Positions 7,809-17,737 are shown, numbered from the stretch's first letter. The stretch: DNA of 64,000 bases from Streptomyces sp. NBC_00513 (GCF_041431415.1 NZ_CP107845.1:3782001-3846000), one strand, 5' to 3'. Numbers and translations are program-made. Notes: generated from the sequence alone by a model not told the origin.

Positions 7809-9128
7809 TCACCGGCGTCTGAAGTCCACCTCCGACGGGCCCGGTTCGCCGGGCCAGGACAGCAGGCGGGTCGGGGCGGGCGGGTTCTCGGCGAGGACGG
7901 TGCCGCGCGAGACGACGTACCGGGGTCGGACCTGGCGGCGGATCGCCTCGGTGGGCGACTCGGCGGGCAGCAGGACGAAGGAGGCCGGGGCGCCCGGGGT
8001 GATGCCGTACTCGGTCGTGGACAGGCCGAGCACCCGCGCGGCGCGTTCCGTCACCATCTCGAAGGCGCGGGGGATCTCGTCGGCCCCGGTGAGTTGGGCG
8101 GCGTACGCGCCGACGAGCGCGGTCTGGAGCGGGTTGCCGGTGCCCAGCGCGTTCCAGGGGTCCATCACGTCGTCGTGGCCGAAGGCCACGTTCACCCCGG
8201 CCGCCAGCATCTCCTTGACCTGGGTGAGGCCGCGCCGCTTGGGATAGGCGTCGAAGCGGCCCTGGAGGTTGAGGTTCGCGAACGGGTTGGAGACGAGGTT
8301 GATCCCGGCGCGGGACAGCAGCCGTTGGAGTTTGAAGCTGTACGCGCCGCCGTAGGAACCCATGGCGGTCGTGTGGGAGGCCGTCGCGCGTTCGCGCAGC
8401 CCCGTGCGCAGCGCGAGGGTGGCCAGGACCTCCACGAACCGGGACTGTTCGTCGTCGATCTCGTCGCAGTGCGCGTCGACGCGCAGGCCCTGTTCCTCGG
8501 CGAGCGCGAAGGCGATGCCGAGGGAGGCCACCCCGTCCTCACGGGTGTCCTCGAAGTGCGGGATCGCGCCGACCACGTCCGCGCCGCGCCGTACCGCCTC
8601 GCGCAGCAGCGCCTCGCCGTCGGGGAAGGAGACGATGCCCTCCTGCGGGAAGGCGACGATCTGCAGGGTCATGACGTCCCGTACCCGGTCCCGGACCTCC
8701 AGCAGCGCGTCGAGTGCGGTGAGCCCGGGGTCGGTGGTGTCGCAGTGGGTGCGTACGTGCAGCACGCCCTGGGCCGCCTGCCAGCGCAGCACCTCGGTGG
8801 CGCGGGCGATGACGTCCTCGCGGGTCAGGGTCCGTTTGCGTTCGCTCCAGCAGGCGATGCCCTCCCAGAGGGTGCCGGAGGCGTTCGGGCGCGGCTCGCC
8901 GGCGGTCAGGGCGGTGTCGAGGTGGATGTGCGGCTCGACGAAGGGGGCGGCGAGCAGGTCGCCGTGCGCCTGGATCAGGACGCCGGTGGCGGGTGGCTCC
9001 TTCTGGTCGTCGTGCGGGACGACGCGGGCGATCCGGCCGTCCTCCGCGACTTCCACGTCGCTGAGTCCGTCGCCGCCGGCGGTGTGGTGGTCGGTCAACA
9101 GCCGGGCGCCCCGGACGATCATCCGCAT
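7809..9128 (-). CDS. codA: Cytosine deaminase (amidohydrolase family)
   Basis: 439 aa, the usual length for bacterial cytosine deaminase, which converts cytosine to uracil in pyrimidine salvage. Metal and catalytic motifs stand in the expected order: EPHIHLD (about 66-72), HCDEIDDEQSRFVE (about 221-234), ASHTTAMGSYGGAY (about 254-267) and GHDDVMDPW (about 318-326). The blocks NPFANLNLQGRFDAYPKRRG and the C-terminal GAPASFVLLPAESP match what I know of E. coli CodA closely. It is a cytoplasmic metal-dependent hydrolase. No cytosine permease gene (codB) is adjacent, so it appears to be a single-gene unit. Confidence 0.93.
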   Translation of the reverse strand: MRMIVRGARLLTDHHTAGGDGLSDVEVAEDGRIARVVPHDDQKEPPATGVLIQAHGDLLAAPFVEPHIHLDTALTAGEPRPNASGTLWEGIACWSERKRTLTREDVIARATEVLRWQAAQGVLHVRTHCDTTDPGLTALDALLEVRDRVRDVMTLQIVAFPQEGIVSFPDGEALLREAVRRGADVVGAIPHFEDTREDGVASLGIAFALAEEQGLRVDAHCDEIDDEQSRFVEVLATLALRTGLRERATASHTTAMGSYGGAYSFKLQRLLSRAGINLVSNPFANLNLQGRFDAYPKRRGLTQVKEMLAAGVNVAFGHDDVMDPWNALGTGNPLQTALVGAYAAQLTGADEIPRAFEMVTERAARVLGLSTTEYGITPGAPASFVLLPAESPTEAIRRQVRPRYVVSRGTVLAENPPAPTRLLSWPGEPGPSEVDFRRR

Positions 9129-9238
9129 GGCGTCAGCGTACGACCGGGGGCGGTCGGACGGACCTCAGGCGGGCCGGGGCGGCGGGACCGGGGCGAGGCG
9201 CCGCTCCACCGCCGCTCCACCGCCGCCCGAACGCCGAC

Positions 9239-9270
9239 GGCCCGCGGTTTCCGGTGGGAAACCGCGGGCC
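9239..9270 (-). terminator. Perfect hairpin downstream of the 55-aa gene
   Basis: GGCCCGCGGTTTCC and GGAAACCGCGGGCC are perfect 14-bp arms with a GGTG loop. It lies between the end of the small gene and the start of codA on the same strand, so it probably separates the two transcripts. Confidence 0.65.
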
Positions 9271-9323
9271 GGTGACGGGGTGACGGCGGCGGAGCGGCGC
9301 CGTGAACGACGCCGAGTGGCCGC

Positions 9324-9491
9324 TCAGCCGCGCTTGGCCTGGGCTTTCTGCTGCATGCCCCGGGTCTTCGCGGAGATCGACTGCACATCCCTGACCGCGG
9401 CCTTGGCGCGGGCCTCGGCCGCCGTGTTCTTCGCCATCGCGCGCTCGGAATCCTGGTGGCCGTGATGTCCGCCGCGAGCCTTCTTGGCCAT
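9324..9491 (-). CDS. Small basic protein, 55 aa
   Basis: The ATG at 9491 has a strong GAGGAGG ribosome site a few bases upstream. The peptide is Lys/Ala/Gln-rich (MAKKARGGHHGHQ at the N-terminus, AKTRGMQQKAQAKRG at the C-terminus), with no hydrophobic segment. It resembles the short charged, probably disordered proteins common in Streptomyces. A His/Gly-rich stretch (GGHHGHQ) near the N-terminus could bind metal, but that is speculation. The next small gene upstream has a similar layout. Confidence 0.65.
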   Translation of the reverse strand: MAKKARGGHHGHQDSERAMAKNTAAEARAKAAVRDVQSISAKTRGMQQKAQAKRG

Positions 9492-9588
9492 GACACTCCT
9501 CCTCGGAGCACGGAAAGACGTACGTACTCCACTGTCCCTCCGCTGTGCCGGGGAGGCATCCGCAGGGCCCGTCACCCGTTCGGTGGGC

Positions 9589-9789
9589 TCAGCCGCCGCG
9601 CTGCGATCCGAACGACGGGGGCTTCATTCCCCGCGAACGGCGCGCGTCCTCGTCCATCGCCCGGGCCTGGGCCTCGGCGATGTCCTCGATCCTGCCCTTG
9701 CTCTGCTGGTCCGAGCTCTTCGACATCCGCGAACGCGAGGAGCCGCTGTCGCCCGACATGTCGGACTGCTCCTTGGGCTGCTTCGCCAT
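9589..9789 (-). CDS. Small polar protein, 66 aa
   Basis: The ATG at 9789 is preceded by AAGGAGGAACG, a near-ideal ribosome site. The product is Ser/Asp/Arg/Gln-rich (MAKQPKEQSDMSGDSGSS near the start; GRIEDIAEAQARAMDEDARRSRG in the middle), with no membrane segment. The central part may form one amphipathic helix. It begins MAK like the 55-aa gene downstream, and the two may be expressed together. The function is unknown. Confidence 0.62.
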   Translation of the reverse strand: MAKQPKEQSDMSGDSGSSRSRMSKSSDQQSKGRIEDIAEAQARAMDEDARRSRGMKPPSFGSQRGG

Positions 9790-9890
9790 GATCGTTCCTC
9801 CTTGAGGACGGCGGGTGGGATCCCCGCCCACGCTGCCGCCTTCCGGCCGCCGGGACCATCCGACAGCGCCGATCGGGTTACATGGGGGGC

Positions 9891-11702
9891 ATGACTGACG
9901 CAGACGCCTTCGCAGACACGCCCGCCATGCCCGACTGGGAGAAGCGCTTCCGGGCCCCGCGCGTCGGGCTGCCCGAGTGGGCCGAGGACGCCCCGGACCG
10001 TTCCCTGTTCGTCTCCAACGCGACCGGGACCTACGAGCTGTACGCCTGGGACCGCGCCACCGACACCCGGCGTCAGGCCACGGACCGTCCGAACGGCACC
10101 ACCGACGGCACCCTCTCCCCCGACGGCGAGTGGATCTGGTGGTTCTCCGACACCGACGGTGACGAGTTCGGCACCTGGGTCCGCCAGCCGTTCGCGGGCG
10201 GCCCCGACACGCCGGCCACGCCCGGTCTGGAGCCCTCGTACCCCGCCGGACTCGCCATCGGGCGGGACGGGACCGCGGTCGTCGGCCGGTCCACCGACGA
10301 GGAGGGCACCACCGTCCACGTCGTCCGGCCGGGCGGCGGCGCGCCGGCCGTGATCTACCGGCACCACGAGTCCGCCGGCGTGGGCGACCTGTCCCGCGAC
10401 GGGACCCTGCTGGTCATCGAGCACACCGAGCACGGCGACGCGATGCACTCGGCGCTGCGCGTCGTCACCCTCGACGGCGCCGCGGTCGCGGAGCTCGACG
10501 ACTCCAAGGGCGGCACGGTGGAGCTGGGGCTGGGCGTGCTCGGCTTCGCCCCGGTCGCCGGCGACACCCGGCTGCTCGTCGCCCACCAGCGGCGCGGCCG
10601 CTGGGAGCCGATGATCTGGGACGTGGCCACGGGTACCGAGACCGAGCTGGGGATCGAGCTGCCGGGCGACGTGGCCGCCGAGTGGTACCCGGACGGTTCG
10701 GCCCTGCTGGTGTCGCACGACTTCGAGGCGCGCGGCGAGCTGTGGCGCTACGACCTGGCCTCGCGGTCCCTCGCCGCGGTGGAGACTCCCCCCGGCTCGG
10801 TGTCCGGTGCGACGGCCCGCCCGGACGGGTCGGTGGAGTACCAGTGGTCCTCGGCGGCCGAACCGGCGACCGTGCGGTCCACCGCGGGGGGCGTCGTACT
10901 GGACCCGCCCGGTTTCCGGCCGCCGGGCTCGGTGCCGGTGGAGGACGTGTGGGTGGAGGGTCCGGGTGGCCGGATCCACGCGCTCGCGCAGCGGCCGACG
11001 GGCCGCGGGGACGGCCCCTTCCCGACGATCTTCGAGATCCACGGCGGCCCCACCCACCACGACAGCGACTCCTTCCTGGCGACCCCGGCGGCCTGGCTCG
11101 ACCACGGCTTCGCGGTGGTCCGGGTCAACTACCGCGGTTCGACGGGCTACGGGCGCGAGTGGACCGACGCCCTCAAGCACCGGGTCGGTCTGATCGAGCT
11201 GGAGGACATCGCGGCCGTCCGGGAGTGGGCCGTGGAGTCCGGTCTCGCGGATCCGGCGCGGCTGGTGCTGTCCGGCGGCTCGTGGGGCGGGTACCTGACG
11301 CTGCTGGGCCTGGGGACCCAGCCGGACGCCTGGGCCGTGGGGCTGGCGGCGGTGCCGGTCGCGGACTACGTGACGGCGTACCACGACGAGATGGAGGCGC
11401 TGAAGTCCCTGGACCGCACCCTCTTCGGCGGCACGCCGGAGGAGGTCCCGGACCGTTTCGAGGCGTCCTCCCCGCTGACGTACGTGGACTCGGTGAAGGC
11501 GCCCGTGCACATCGCGGCGGGTCTCAACGACCCGCGCTGCCCGATCCGGCAGATCGAGAACTACGTGGACCGCCTCGCGGCGCGCGGGGCGGTGCACGAG
11601 GTGTACCGGTACGACGCCGGGCACGGTTCGCTGGTCGTGGAGGAGCGGATCAAGCAGGTGCGGATGGATCTGGAGTTCGCGCTGAAGCACCTTCCGGCCT
11701 GA
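9891..11702 (+). CDS. S9 (prolyl oligopeptidase-type) serine peptidase
   Basis: 603 aa, typical for the S9 family. An N-terminal beta-propeller-like region (about 30-340) is followed by an alpha/beta-hydrolase domain. The nucleophile is Ser464 in GGSWGGYLT; the Asp is probably in GLNDPRCPIRQIENY and the His in YDAGHGSLV. NYRGSTGYGREWTDALKHR and EIHGGPTHH are blocks shared by acylaminoacyl-peptidase-like members. There is no signal peptide, so it probably degrades oligopeptides in the cytoplasm. Two ATGs are possible; 9891 is preferred because the GGGGGG just before it gives sensible spacing, whereas 9882 has no ribosome site. Confidence 0.88.
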   Translation: MTDADAFADTPAMPDWEKRFRAPRVGLPEWAEDAPDRSLFVSNATGTYELYAWDRATDTRRQATDRPNGTTDGTLSPDGEWIWWFSDTDGDEFGTWVRQPFAGGPDTPATPGLEPSYPAGLAIGRDGTAVVGRSTDEEGTTVHVVRPGGGAPAVIYRHHESAGVGDLSRDGTLLVIEHTEHGDAMHSALRVVTLDGAAVAELDDSKGGTVELGLGVLGFAPVAGDTRLLVAHQRRGRWEPMIWDVATGTETELGIELPGDVAAEWYPDGSALLVSHDFEARGELWRYDLASRSLAAVETPPGSVSGATARPDGSVEYQWSSAAEPATVRSTAGGVVLDPPGFRPPGSVPVEDVWVEGPGGRIHALAQRPTGRGDGPFPTIFEIHGGPTHHDSDSFLATPAAWLDHGFAVVRVNYRGSTGYGREWTDALKHRVGLIELEDIAAVREWAVESGLADPARLVLSGGSWGGYLTLLGLGTQPDAWAVGLAAVPVADYVTAYHDEMEALKSLDRTLFGGTPEEVPDRFEASSPLTYVDSVKAPVHIAAGLNDPRCPIRQIENYVDRLAARGAVHEVYRYDAGHGSLVVEERIKQVRMDLEFALKHLPA

Positions 11703-11744
11703 CCCGGCAGCCGATGACCGGTGCACCCCCCGTACCGTGGTGGG

Positions 11745-12557
11745 GTGCACCGGTTTCTCCTGACCCCGCGCTGGTGGGGGATCAACGTCTTCGTCGCGCT
11801 CGGCGTCCCCTTCTGCCTGTTCATGGGGACCTGGCAGCTCGGCCGGTTCGAGGACCGCGTCGACACCCATCGGGAGGCGTCCTCCGCACGGCCCGCCGAG
11901 CGGGCGGCCGCGCCGCTGGACTCGCTGCTGCCGGTGGACACCGGGACCTCCGGCCGGCCGGCCTCGGTGTCGGGTGTGTACGGGCGGCAGTTGCTCGTCC
12001 CGGAACGGCAGCTCGACGGGAAGTCCGGCTTCTACGTCCTGACCCTGCTGAAGACCGACTCCGGCAAGGCCGTCCCCGTGGTCCGGGGCTGGCTCCCGGG
12101 CACCGCGGACCCGGCGAAGGCGCCGGCCGCGCCGGGCGGGCGGGTCGAGGTGACCGGGGCGCTCCAGGCGTCGGAGAACTCCGGGACCAAGGGCGTGTAC
12201 TCCCAGGGCGGTCTGCCGGCCGGTCAGCTCGGGGTGATCGGTGCGGCGACGCTCGTCAACATGGTGCAGGAGCCGCTGTACGACGCCTGGCTGACGGTGC
12301 AGACCCCGTCGGACGGGATGGTCGCGGTGCCCGCGAAGGCGCCGACCAACACCGGGCTGGACCTCAAGGCCTTCCAGAACCTCGGTTACACCGGCGAGTG
12401 GTTCGTCTTCGCCGCGTTCGTGCTCTTCATGTGGTTCCGGCTCTACCGGCGCGAGGTGGAGACCCTGCGGGACACGGAGGCGGGCCTGCTGCCGGCGGAG
12501 CCGGTCGCCGCGGATCCGGCCCCCGCCGCTACCGCGTCGACGCCCCCAGCGCGATAG
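11745..12557 (+). CDS. SURF1 family cytochrome oxidase biogenesis protein
   Basis: 270 aa from a GTG start. Two membrane helices flank an extracytoplasmic domain: WGINVFVALGVPFCLFMGTWQL near residues 10-30 and WFVFAAFVLFMWF near 221-233. Internal blocks match SURF1 proteins: GTWQLGRFEDR, SGVYGRQLLVPERQLDGKSGFYVLTLL and VPVVRGWLPG. SURF1 proteins help heme insertion into cytochrome c oxidase. Its 3' end overlaps the convergent anti-sigma-like gene by 29 bases. An ATG at 11721 is in frame but has no ribosome site. Confidence 0.85.
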   Translation: MHRFLLTPRWWGINVFVALGVPFCLFMGTWQLGRFEDRVDTHREASSARPAERAAAPLDSLLPVDTGTSGRPASVSGVYGRQLLVPERQLDGKSGFYVLTLLKTDSGKAVPVVRGWLPGTADPAKAPAAPGGRVEVTGALQASENSGTKGVYSQGGLPAGQLGVIGAATLVNMVQEPLYDAWLTVQTPSDGMVAVPAKAPTNTGLDLKAFQNLGYTGEWFVFAAFVLFMWFRLYRREVETLRDTEAGLLPAEPVAADPAPAATASTPPAR

Positions 12558-13626
12558 CGCCCGTCCGGTAGACCGTCCCGCCGCAGGCGTCGGGGATCGT
12601 CGTCTGCGTGGTCGGAGCCCCCGCCTCGGGGGTGTGGGACACGGCCACGCCCGCCGGGTCCGCGCCGGCGCCGCCGTTCACCGGGTCCGAGGCCGCCGCC
12701 CCGTCGGCGCCGGCGCCCTGGGTGCCGGCCGGCGGCTCGCCCGTACCGCCCGCCGGGGGCCTGCCCGTGGGTCCGGCGGATGCCGCCGGACAGGACTGGG
12801 CCGAGGGCACCCAGGCGAACCGCACCTCGTACGCGGCGTTCGGTTCGAGGACCACCGAGGCGGACTCGACGGCCGGATCGGGCAGCAGTTCGCTCGCCGG
12901 GTCCCCGGCGGTGTGGCTGAGCACGGTGACCCCGGAGCCCTGCGCGGGCGGGGCCGACCTCGCCACGGAGGCGGCGGTGACGGTGTCCGGGCCGGTGACC
13001 GTGCAGTCCCGGCCGGAGACGTTGGTGACCTTGAAACTGCCGTACACCTTGCCGTCGGCCCGGGGGGCGCGGGCGCTGCCCAGCACCCCCAGCTGGTCGG
13101 CGGAGCAGCCGGGCACCGCGCCGGCCGCGCCCACCGGGGGCCGCGGGGTGATGTCCGAACCGCTCGCGGCGCCGGCGGAGGCCGTGCCGGACGGGCCTGC
13201 CACGACGCTGTCCGAGGGGGAGCCGCTCGGCCTCGGGGACGGTGTGCCGCCGGCGGTCTGGCCGGCCCCCGGATGGAAGGTGGGCTGGGCGGCGGACTTG
13301 CCCGAGCCGTTCTGGTGCGGGTCGGAGGTGCCCCCGTTGGCGCCGTCCTGCTGTTGCCCGTGTCCGGCCATGGTGGAGTGGTCCGTGGCGGAGCCCTGGG
13401 CTCCGGTCAGGTGCAGGGCGGTCGGGACGGCCGCCCCGGCGAGTACGGCCGCGGCGGCGGCGCAGACGAGGACCTGCCGTTTGCGGGCCCGGCGCGCGGG
13501 GACGGCGTACCGCAGTCGCTCCAGCGCTCCCTCGGACGGCTCCAGGCTTTGGACGGCTCCGCTCAGCAGGCTTCGCAGCGCCTGTTCGTCGGCGCCTTCG
13601 GCGTCGTTCTTCCGGTCGTCCATCAT
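12529..13626 (-). CDS. Membrane-anchored partner (probable anti-sigma) of the ECF sigma factor
   Basis: 365 aa. A cytoplasmic N-terminus of about 48 residues (LRSLLSGAVQSLEPSEGALERLRYAVPARR) precedes one membrane helix (about 50-70). Then comes a long Gly/Ser/Pro-rich extracellular linker and a domain resembling DUF4232 (CSADQLGVLGSARA, then FKVTNVSGRDCTVTGPD, about 193-245). It lacks an obvious zinc-type HxxxCxxC anti-sigma motif. The start overlaps the sigma stop (TCATGATG), so the two are coupled, as is usual for sigma/anti-sigma pairs. The external domain might sense a cell-wall or secreted signal; that is inference. Confidence 0.72.
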   Translation of the reverse strand: MMDDRKNDAEGADEQALRSLLSGAVQSLEPSEGALERLRYAVPARRARKRQVLVCAAAAAVLAGAAVPTALHLTGAQGSATDHSTMAGHGQQQDGANGGTSDPHQNGSGKSAAQPTFHPGAGQTAGGTPSPRPSGSPSDSVVAGPSGTASAGAASGSDITPRPPVGAAGAVPGCSADQLGVLGSARAPRADGKVYGSFKVTNVSGRDCTVTGPDTVTAASVARSAPPAQGSGVTVLSHTAGDPASELLPDPAVESASVVLEPNAAYEVRFAWVPSAQSCPAASAGPTGRPPAGGTGEPPAGTQGAGADGAAASDPVNGGAGADPAGVAVSHTPEAGAPTTQTTIPDACGGTVYRTGAIALGASTR

Positions 13627-14441
13627 GACTGCGCAGCCTCCATCGCCACCCGCAGCGCGGCAATGCCCCGCGATCCGTACGCCTTCACCGAGCCGAGCGA
13701 TATGCCGAGCGTCTCGGCGACCTGAACCTCCGTCATGTCCGCGAAGTAGCGCAGCACGAGCACCTCGCGCTGGCGTCGTTGGAGTCCCCGCATGGACTTG
13801 ATCAGGTCGTCCCGTTCCAGTTGGTCGTAGGCGCCCTCTTCCGCGCTGGCCATGTCCGGCATCGGCTTGGACAGCAGCTTCAGGCCGAGGATGCGGCGGC
13901 GCAGCGCGGAACGGGAGAGGTTGACGACGGTCTGGCGCAGGTAGGCCAGGGTCTTGTCGCGGTCCCGGACCCGGTTGCGGGCCGAGTGGACGCGGATGAA
14001 GGCCTCTTGGACCACGTCCTCGCAGGAGGCGGTGTCGTCGAGGAGCAGTGCGGCCAGGCCCAGGAGGGAGCGGTAGTGGGCCTGGTACGTCTCGGTGAGG
14101 TGGTCCACCGTGGTGCCGGCCACGACCACCTTCTCGGTGTCCGTGCCCGCGGCGTCCGGGTCCGCCGGGCCGATCCGCGCGGTGTCCGGCTCGACCGCGT
14201 TCGGGGCGCCCTTGTTCGCGGTGTCGTCGGCGGTGTCGCTCCCGGGGGCGCCTGCGCTATCCCGGGGTGAGGGCACGCGGCCGCCCCGGGTCGGTACGAC
14301 GGACGGCGTGGGCGTCGCCGCGCCCACCGGCGGAACGGGCACGATCACAGGAAGGCCGCCGGGCACGTCCGATCGCCGGCGCGGGGGAATGATCCCGGTA
14401 CGCACCGGTATGACGGTGAAGTCGAGCAATGCCTCTGCCAC
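13623..14441 (-). CDS. ECF RNA polymerase sigma factor, SigE-like
   Basis: 272 aa. Sigma region 2 spans about residues 115-180 (YRSLLGLAALLLDDTASCEDVVQEAFIRVH) and region 4 about 205-265 (QRRQREVLVLRYFADMTEVQVAETLGISLGSVKAYGSRGI). This is the SigE-type subgroup often seen in Streptomyces. A Pro/Thr/Asp-rich extension of roughly 110 residues precedes region 2; ordinary ECF factors lack it, so the true start may be an internal GTG and part of this extension may be untranslated. It is translationally coupled to the membrane partner gene. Confidence 0.85.
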   Translation of the reverse strand: MAEALLDFTVIPVRTGIIPPRRRSDVPGGLPVIVPVPPVGAATPTPSVVPTRGGRVPSPRDSAGAPGSDTADDTANKGAPNAVEPDTARIGPADPDAAGTDTEKVVVAGTTVDHLTETYQAHYRSLLGLAALLLDDTASCEDVVQEAFIRVHSARNRVRDRDKTLAYLRQTVVNLSRSALRRRILGLKLLSKPMPDMASAEEGAYDQLERDDLIKSMRGLQRRQREVLVLRYFADMTEVQVAETLGISLGSVKAYGSRGIAALRVAMEAAQS

Positions 14442-14572
14442 GCCAGTTGGACACGCGTCCCCCCGTCAGGGTTGTACGCGCGAGCCAGAGTTTCCGGCAA
14501 TATCCCCATTGCGCTCATGCGTACCCGCTCTTCCCGGTTGCCCCATTTATCCAGGCGGCAGTCGGGCCATCA

Positions 14573-14584
14573 CCTTGATCAAGG
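14573..14584. promoter_or_regulatory. 12-bp perfect palindrome upstream of the sigma gene
   Basis: CCTTGATCAAGG is fully self-complementary and lies in an AT-richer stretch (14500-14640) between the asd end and the sigma gene start, where the sigma promoter must be. It may be an operator; nothing ties it to a specific regulator. Confidence 0.3.
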
Positions 14585-14610
14585 GATCGACACCGATCCT
14601 ACAAAGCGAA

Positions 14611-15687
14611 TTACGCAAATTCACCCGCAATCAGTTCCGAGATCTGCGTCGCATTCAGGGCCGCACCTTTGCGGAGATTGTCCGCACAAACGAAGAACTC
14701 CAGGGCCCGCGGGTCGTCGAGCGAGGCCCGCACCCGTCCCACCCAGGCCGGATCCGTGCCGGCCGCGTCCACGGGAGTGGGGAACTCCCCTGCGGCGGGC
14801 TCGTCCACCAGGACCACCCCGGGCGCCGCCTCCAGGATCTCCCGCGCGTGCGCGGCGTCCACCTCGCGCTCGAACCGGGCCCGCACCGACAGGGAGTGCC
14901 CGGTCACCACCGGGACCTGTACGCAGGTCACCGCGATCGGCAGGTCGGCGAGGTCGAGGATCCGCCGGGTCTCCGCCCGTACGGCCAGCTCGTGCGAGGA
15001 CCAACCGTCCTCGCGCAGCTCACCGGACCAGGGCACCACGTTCAGGGCGAGCGGGGCCGCGAAGGGGCCGGTGTCCTCGCCCACGGCACGGCGCACGTCC
15101 CCGGGCTGTTCCCCCAGGGAGGTCCCCGCCACCAGCGACACCTGGCGGCGCAACGCCTCGGATCCGCCCCGGCCCGCGGCGCTCGCGGCCTGGTACGAGG
15201 AGACGACCAGGTCGGCCAGCCCGTACTCGGCGTGCAGCGCGCCCAGCGCGGCGATCATCGAGGCGGTCACGCAGTCCGGGCCCGCCACGATGCCGCGCGG
15301 CCGCATCCGTACGGCGTGGCCGTTCACCTCGGGCACCACCAGCGGCACCTCGGGGTCGTCCCGGAAGGCGGGCGACTGGTCCACGGCCACCGCGCCGCGC
15401 GTGGTGACGACGGGCGCCCAGCGCGCCGACACGTGGGCCGGGGTCAGGAAGATCACGACGTCGCCCGGGCCGAGGCCGTCGAAGGCGTCCTCGGTGAGGG
15501 CGAGCACCTCGATCTCCTCCCCGCGCACGGCCAGCACACGGCCGGCCGAGCGGTGGGAGGCGATCAGGCGGATGTCGCCCCAGACGTCGGCCCGCTGGGA
15601 CAGGATCCCGAGCAGGACCGAACCGACCGCTCCGGTCGCCCCGACCACGGCGAGTGCCGGTGCCGGGGTCGACCGGATCGGCGTCAT
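14611..15687 (-). CDS. asd: Aspartate-semialdehyde dehydrogenase
   Basis: 358 aa. It reduces aspartyl phosphate to aspartate semialdehyde, the branch point to lysine/DAP, threonine and methionine. The NADP-binding glycine motif [12 protein letters not shown] is at residues 15-26, and Cys139 in GPDCVTA is the expected thioacyl-forming catalytic Cys. The block [13 protein letters not shown] is also family-like. The start overlaps the aspartokinase stop (ATGA), forming the classic ask-asd operon. It is cytoplasmic and acts as a dimer or tetramer in known members. Confidence 0.95.
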   Translation of the reverse strand: MTPIRSTPAPALAVVGATGAVGSVLLGILSQRADVWGDIRLIASHRSAGRVLAVRGEEIEVLALTEDAFDGLGPGDVVIFLTPAHVSARWAPVVTTRGAVAVDQSPAFRDDPEVPLVVPEVNGHAVRMRPRGIVAGPDCVTASMIAALGALHAEYGLADLVVSSYQAASAAGRGGSEALRRQVSLVAGTSLGEQPGDVRRAVGEDTGPFAAPLALNVVPWSGELREDGWSSHELAVRAETRRILDLADLPIAVTCVQVPVVTGHSLSVRARFEREVDAAHAREILEAAPGVVLVDEPAAGEFPTPVDAAGTDPAWVGRVRASLDDPRALEFFVCADNLRKGAALNATQISELIAGEFA

Positions 15688-16958
15688 CGTCCGGTGCCCC
15701 CGTAGATGACGGCCTCGTCGCTGTCGGAGTCGAGACCGAAGGCCGTGTGCACGGCGCGGACGGCCTCGTTGACGTCGTCCTGGCGGGTGACGACCGAGAT
15801 GCGGATCTCCGAGGTGGAGATCAGCTCGATGTTCACGCCCGCGTCGGACAGGGCCTGGAAGAACGAGGCGGTGACGCCCGGGTTGGTCTTCATGCCCGCG
15901 CCGACCAGGGAGATCTTGCCGATCTGGTCGTCGTAGCGCAGGGACTCGAAGCCGATCGCGCCCTTCGCCTTCTCCAGGGCGTCGATGGCCTTGTGGCCCT
16001 CGGTCTTGGGGAGGGTGAAGGAGATGTCCGTCAGGCCCGTGGAGGCGGCGGACACGTTCTGCACGATCATGTCGATGTTGATCTCGGCGTCCGCGATGGC
16101 GCGGAAGATCGCCGCGGCCTCGCCCGGCTTGTCCGGAACGCCTACGACCGTGATCTTGGCTTCGGAGACGTCATGAGCGACTCCGGAGATGATGGCGTGC
16201 TCCACCGGCTCGTCCCCTTGCGGATTCTCGTTGCTGACCCAGGTGCCCGGCAGTCCGGAGAAGGACGACCGGACGTGGATCGGGATGTCGTAGCGGCGTG
16301 CGTACTCGACGCAGCGGTGCAGCAGCACCTTGGAACCGGAGGCCGCCAGCTCCAGCATGTCCTCGGAGGAGATCCAGTCGATCTTCCTGGCCTTCTTCAC
16401 GACGCGGGGGTCCGCGGTGAAGACGCCGTCGACATCGGTGTAGATCTCGCAGACCTCGGCGTCGAGCGCCGCGGCGAGCGCCACGGCGGTCGTGTCCGAG
16501 CCGCCCCGTCCGAGGGTGGTGATGTCCTTGCTGTCCGCCGACACGCCCTGGAAACCGGCGACGATGGCGATGTTGCCCTCGTCCAGCGCGGTGCGGATAC
16601 GACCCGGCGTGACATCGATGATGCGTGCTTTGTTGTGCACCGAGTCGGTGATGACACCTGCCTGGCTGCCCGTGAACGACTGGGCCTCGTGGCCCAGGTT
16701 TTTGATCGCCATGGCCAGTAGGGCCATGGAGATCCGCTCTCCGGCGGTCAGCAGCATGTCGAATTCGCGGCCGGCAGGCATCGGGGACACCTGCTCGGCG
16801 AGATCGATCAGCTCGTCCGTCGTGTCGCCCATCGCGGAAACCACGACGACCACCTGGTGGCCGTTCTTCTTGGCATCCACGATTCGCTTGGCGACACGCT
16901 TGATGCCTTCGGCATCCGCTACGGAGGAACCTCCGTACTTCTGCACGACAAGGCCCAC
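15684..16958 (-). CDS. lysC: Aspartokinase
   Basis: 424 aa. It phosphorylates aspartate as the first step to lysine, DAP, threonine and methionine. The N-terminal [19 protein letters not shown] carries the KYGGSSV substrate/ATP motif; [16 protein letters not shown] and [14 protein letters not shown] are kinase-domain blocks. The last 150 residues hold two ACT domains (around 270-345 and 350-415) for feedback by amino acids. GTG 16958 is chosen because KYGGSS is normally a few residues from the start and a GAGGAG site precedes it. In related actinobacteria a regulatory beta subunit is made from an internal start of this gene; that could apply here but is not visible. Confidence 0.95.
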   Translation of the reverse strand: MGLVVQKYGGSSVADAEGIKRVAKRIVDAKKNGHQVVVVVSAMGDTTDELIDLAEQVSPMPAGREFDMLLTAGERISMALLAMAIKNLGHEAQSFTGSQAGVITDSVHNKARIIDVTPGRIRTALDEGNIAIVAGFQGVSADSKDITTLGRGGSDTTAVALAAALDAEVCEIYTDVDGVFTADPRVVKKARKIDWISSEDMLELAASGSKVLLHRCVEYARRYDIPIHVRSSFSGLPGTWVSNENPQGDEPVEHAIISGVAHDVSEAKITVVGVPDKPGEAAAIFRAIADAEINIDMIVQNVSAASTGLTDISFTLPKTEGHKAIDALEKAKGAIGFESLRYDDQIGKISLVGAGMKTNPGVTASFFQALSDAGVNIELISTSEIRISVVTRQDDVNEAVRAVHTAFGLDSDSDEAVIYGGTGR

Positions 16959-17050
16959 GTGCGCTCCTCGCTCAGTCCGTCTCATTGCTGGTGCAGTCTA
17001 ACGAGCGGCCGCGATCCGACCGCTTCGTACCACATCATGAGACTAAACGA

Positions 17051-17737
17051 TCAAAGAATGGGTTCGCTCGCGCCGCGGGCCCGCTTGCCGCCCAGACCCA
17101 GCGGACCTGCGATTTCCTCGACCATCACCCGCCCCGCCTGCTCCGCGAGATCCTCCTCGGTCAGGTCCTCGTCGGTGTCCAGACCGTCGAGCTCCTCCAG
17201 CGGCTGGTCCAGCCGTACGTGGGCCACGAGCGACTGGAGCGCGCGCAGGGTCGCCGAGGCCGTCGAGCCCCAGTTGGAGAAGTACGAGAACTGCCACCAC
17301 CACAGCGCCTCGGTCGTCCGGCCCGCCCGGTAGTGCGCCAACCCGTGCCGCAGGTCGGCGACCACGTCCGCCAGGTCGTCGGAGATCCGGTGCGCGACCG
17401 GGGCCTTGCGCGGCTCGTACGGGTCGAAGACCTCGGAGTACACGTCGACCGGGTCCAGCATGTACGCGAACCGCTCGCGCAGCTCGTCCACGTCCGGCTC
17501 CGGCCCGAGGTCCGGCTCGTAACGCTCGTCGGGCAGGACGTCCTGGTACGCGCCCAGCCTGCCGCCCGCCAGCAGCAGCTGCGAAACCTCCAGGAGGAGG
17601 AAGGGCACGGCGCTGTCCGGGTCCTCGCCCTTGGCCACCTCGGTGACCGCGACGATGAAGGACTCGATCTGGTCCGCGATCTGGACCGCGAAGTCGTCCG
17701 GATCCTGACCCAGGGCGTGCAGCGTTGCGTCAGACAT
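17051..17737 (-). CDS. DUF5063 family protein
   Basis: 228 aa, acidic and soluble. It has mostly helical blocks such as [20 protein letters not shown] (N-terminal) and [20 protein letters not shown] (centre), and aromatic [12 protein letters not shown] near 150-161. I recall this family as sitting directly downstream of recR in Streptomyces. Its start overlaps the recR end by 8 bases with a GAAGGAAGG site inside recR, so the two are co-translated. The function is unknown; the conserved partnership suggests a link to RecR or to YbaB. Confidence 0.75.
   Translation of the reverse strand: MSDATLHALGQDPDDFAVQIADQIESFIVAVTEVAKGEDPDSAVPFLLLEVSQLLLAGGRLGAYQDVLPDERYEPDLGPEPDVDELRERFAYMLDPVDVYSEVFDPYEPRKAPVAHRISDDLADVVADLRHGLAHYRAGRTTEALWWWQFSYFSNWGSTASATLRALQSLVAHVRLDQPLEELDGLDTDEDLTEEDLAEQAGRVMVEEIAGPLGLGGKRARGASEPIL

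Noticed and set aside
9624..11870. 748-residue minus-strand frame
   Set aside because: Shadow of the S9 peptidase gene; no recognisable domain.
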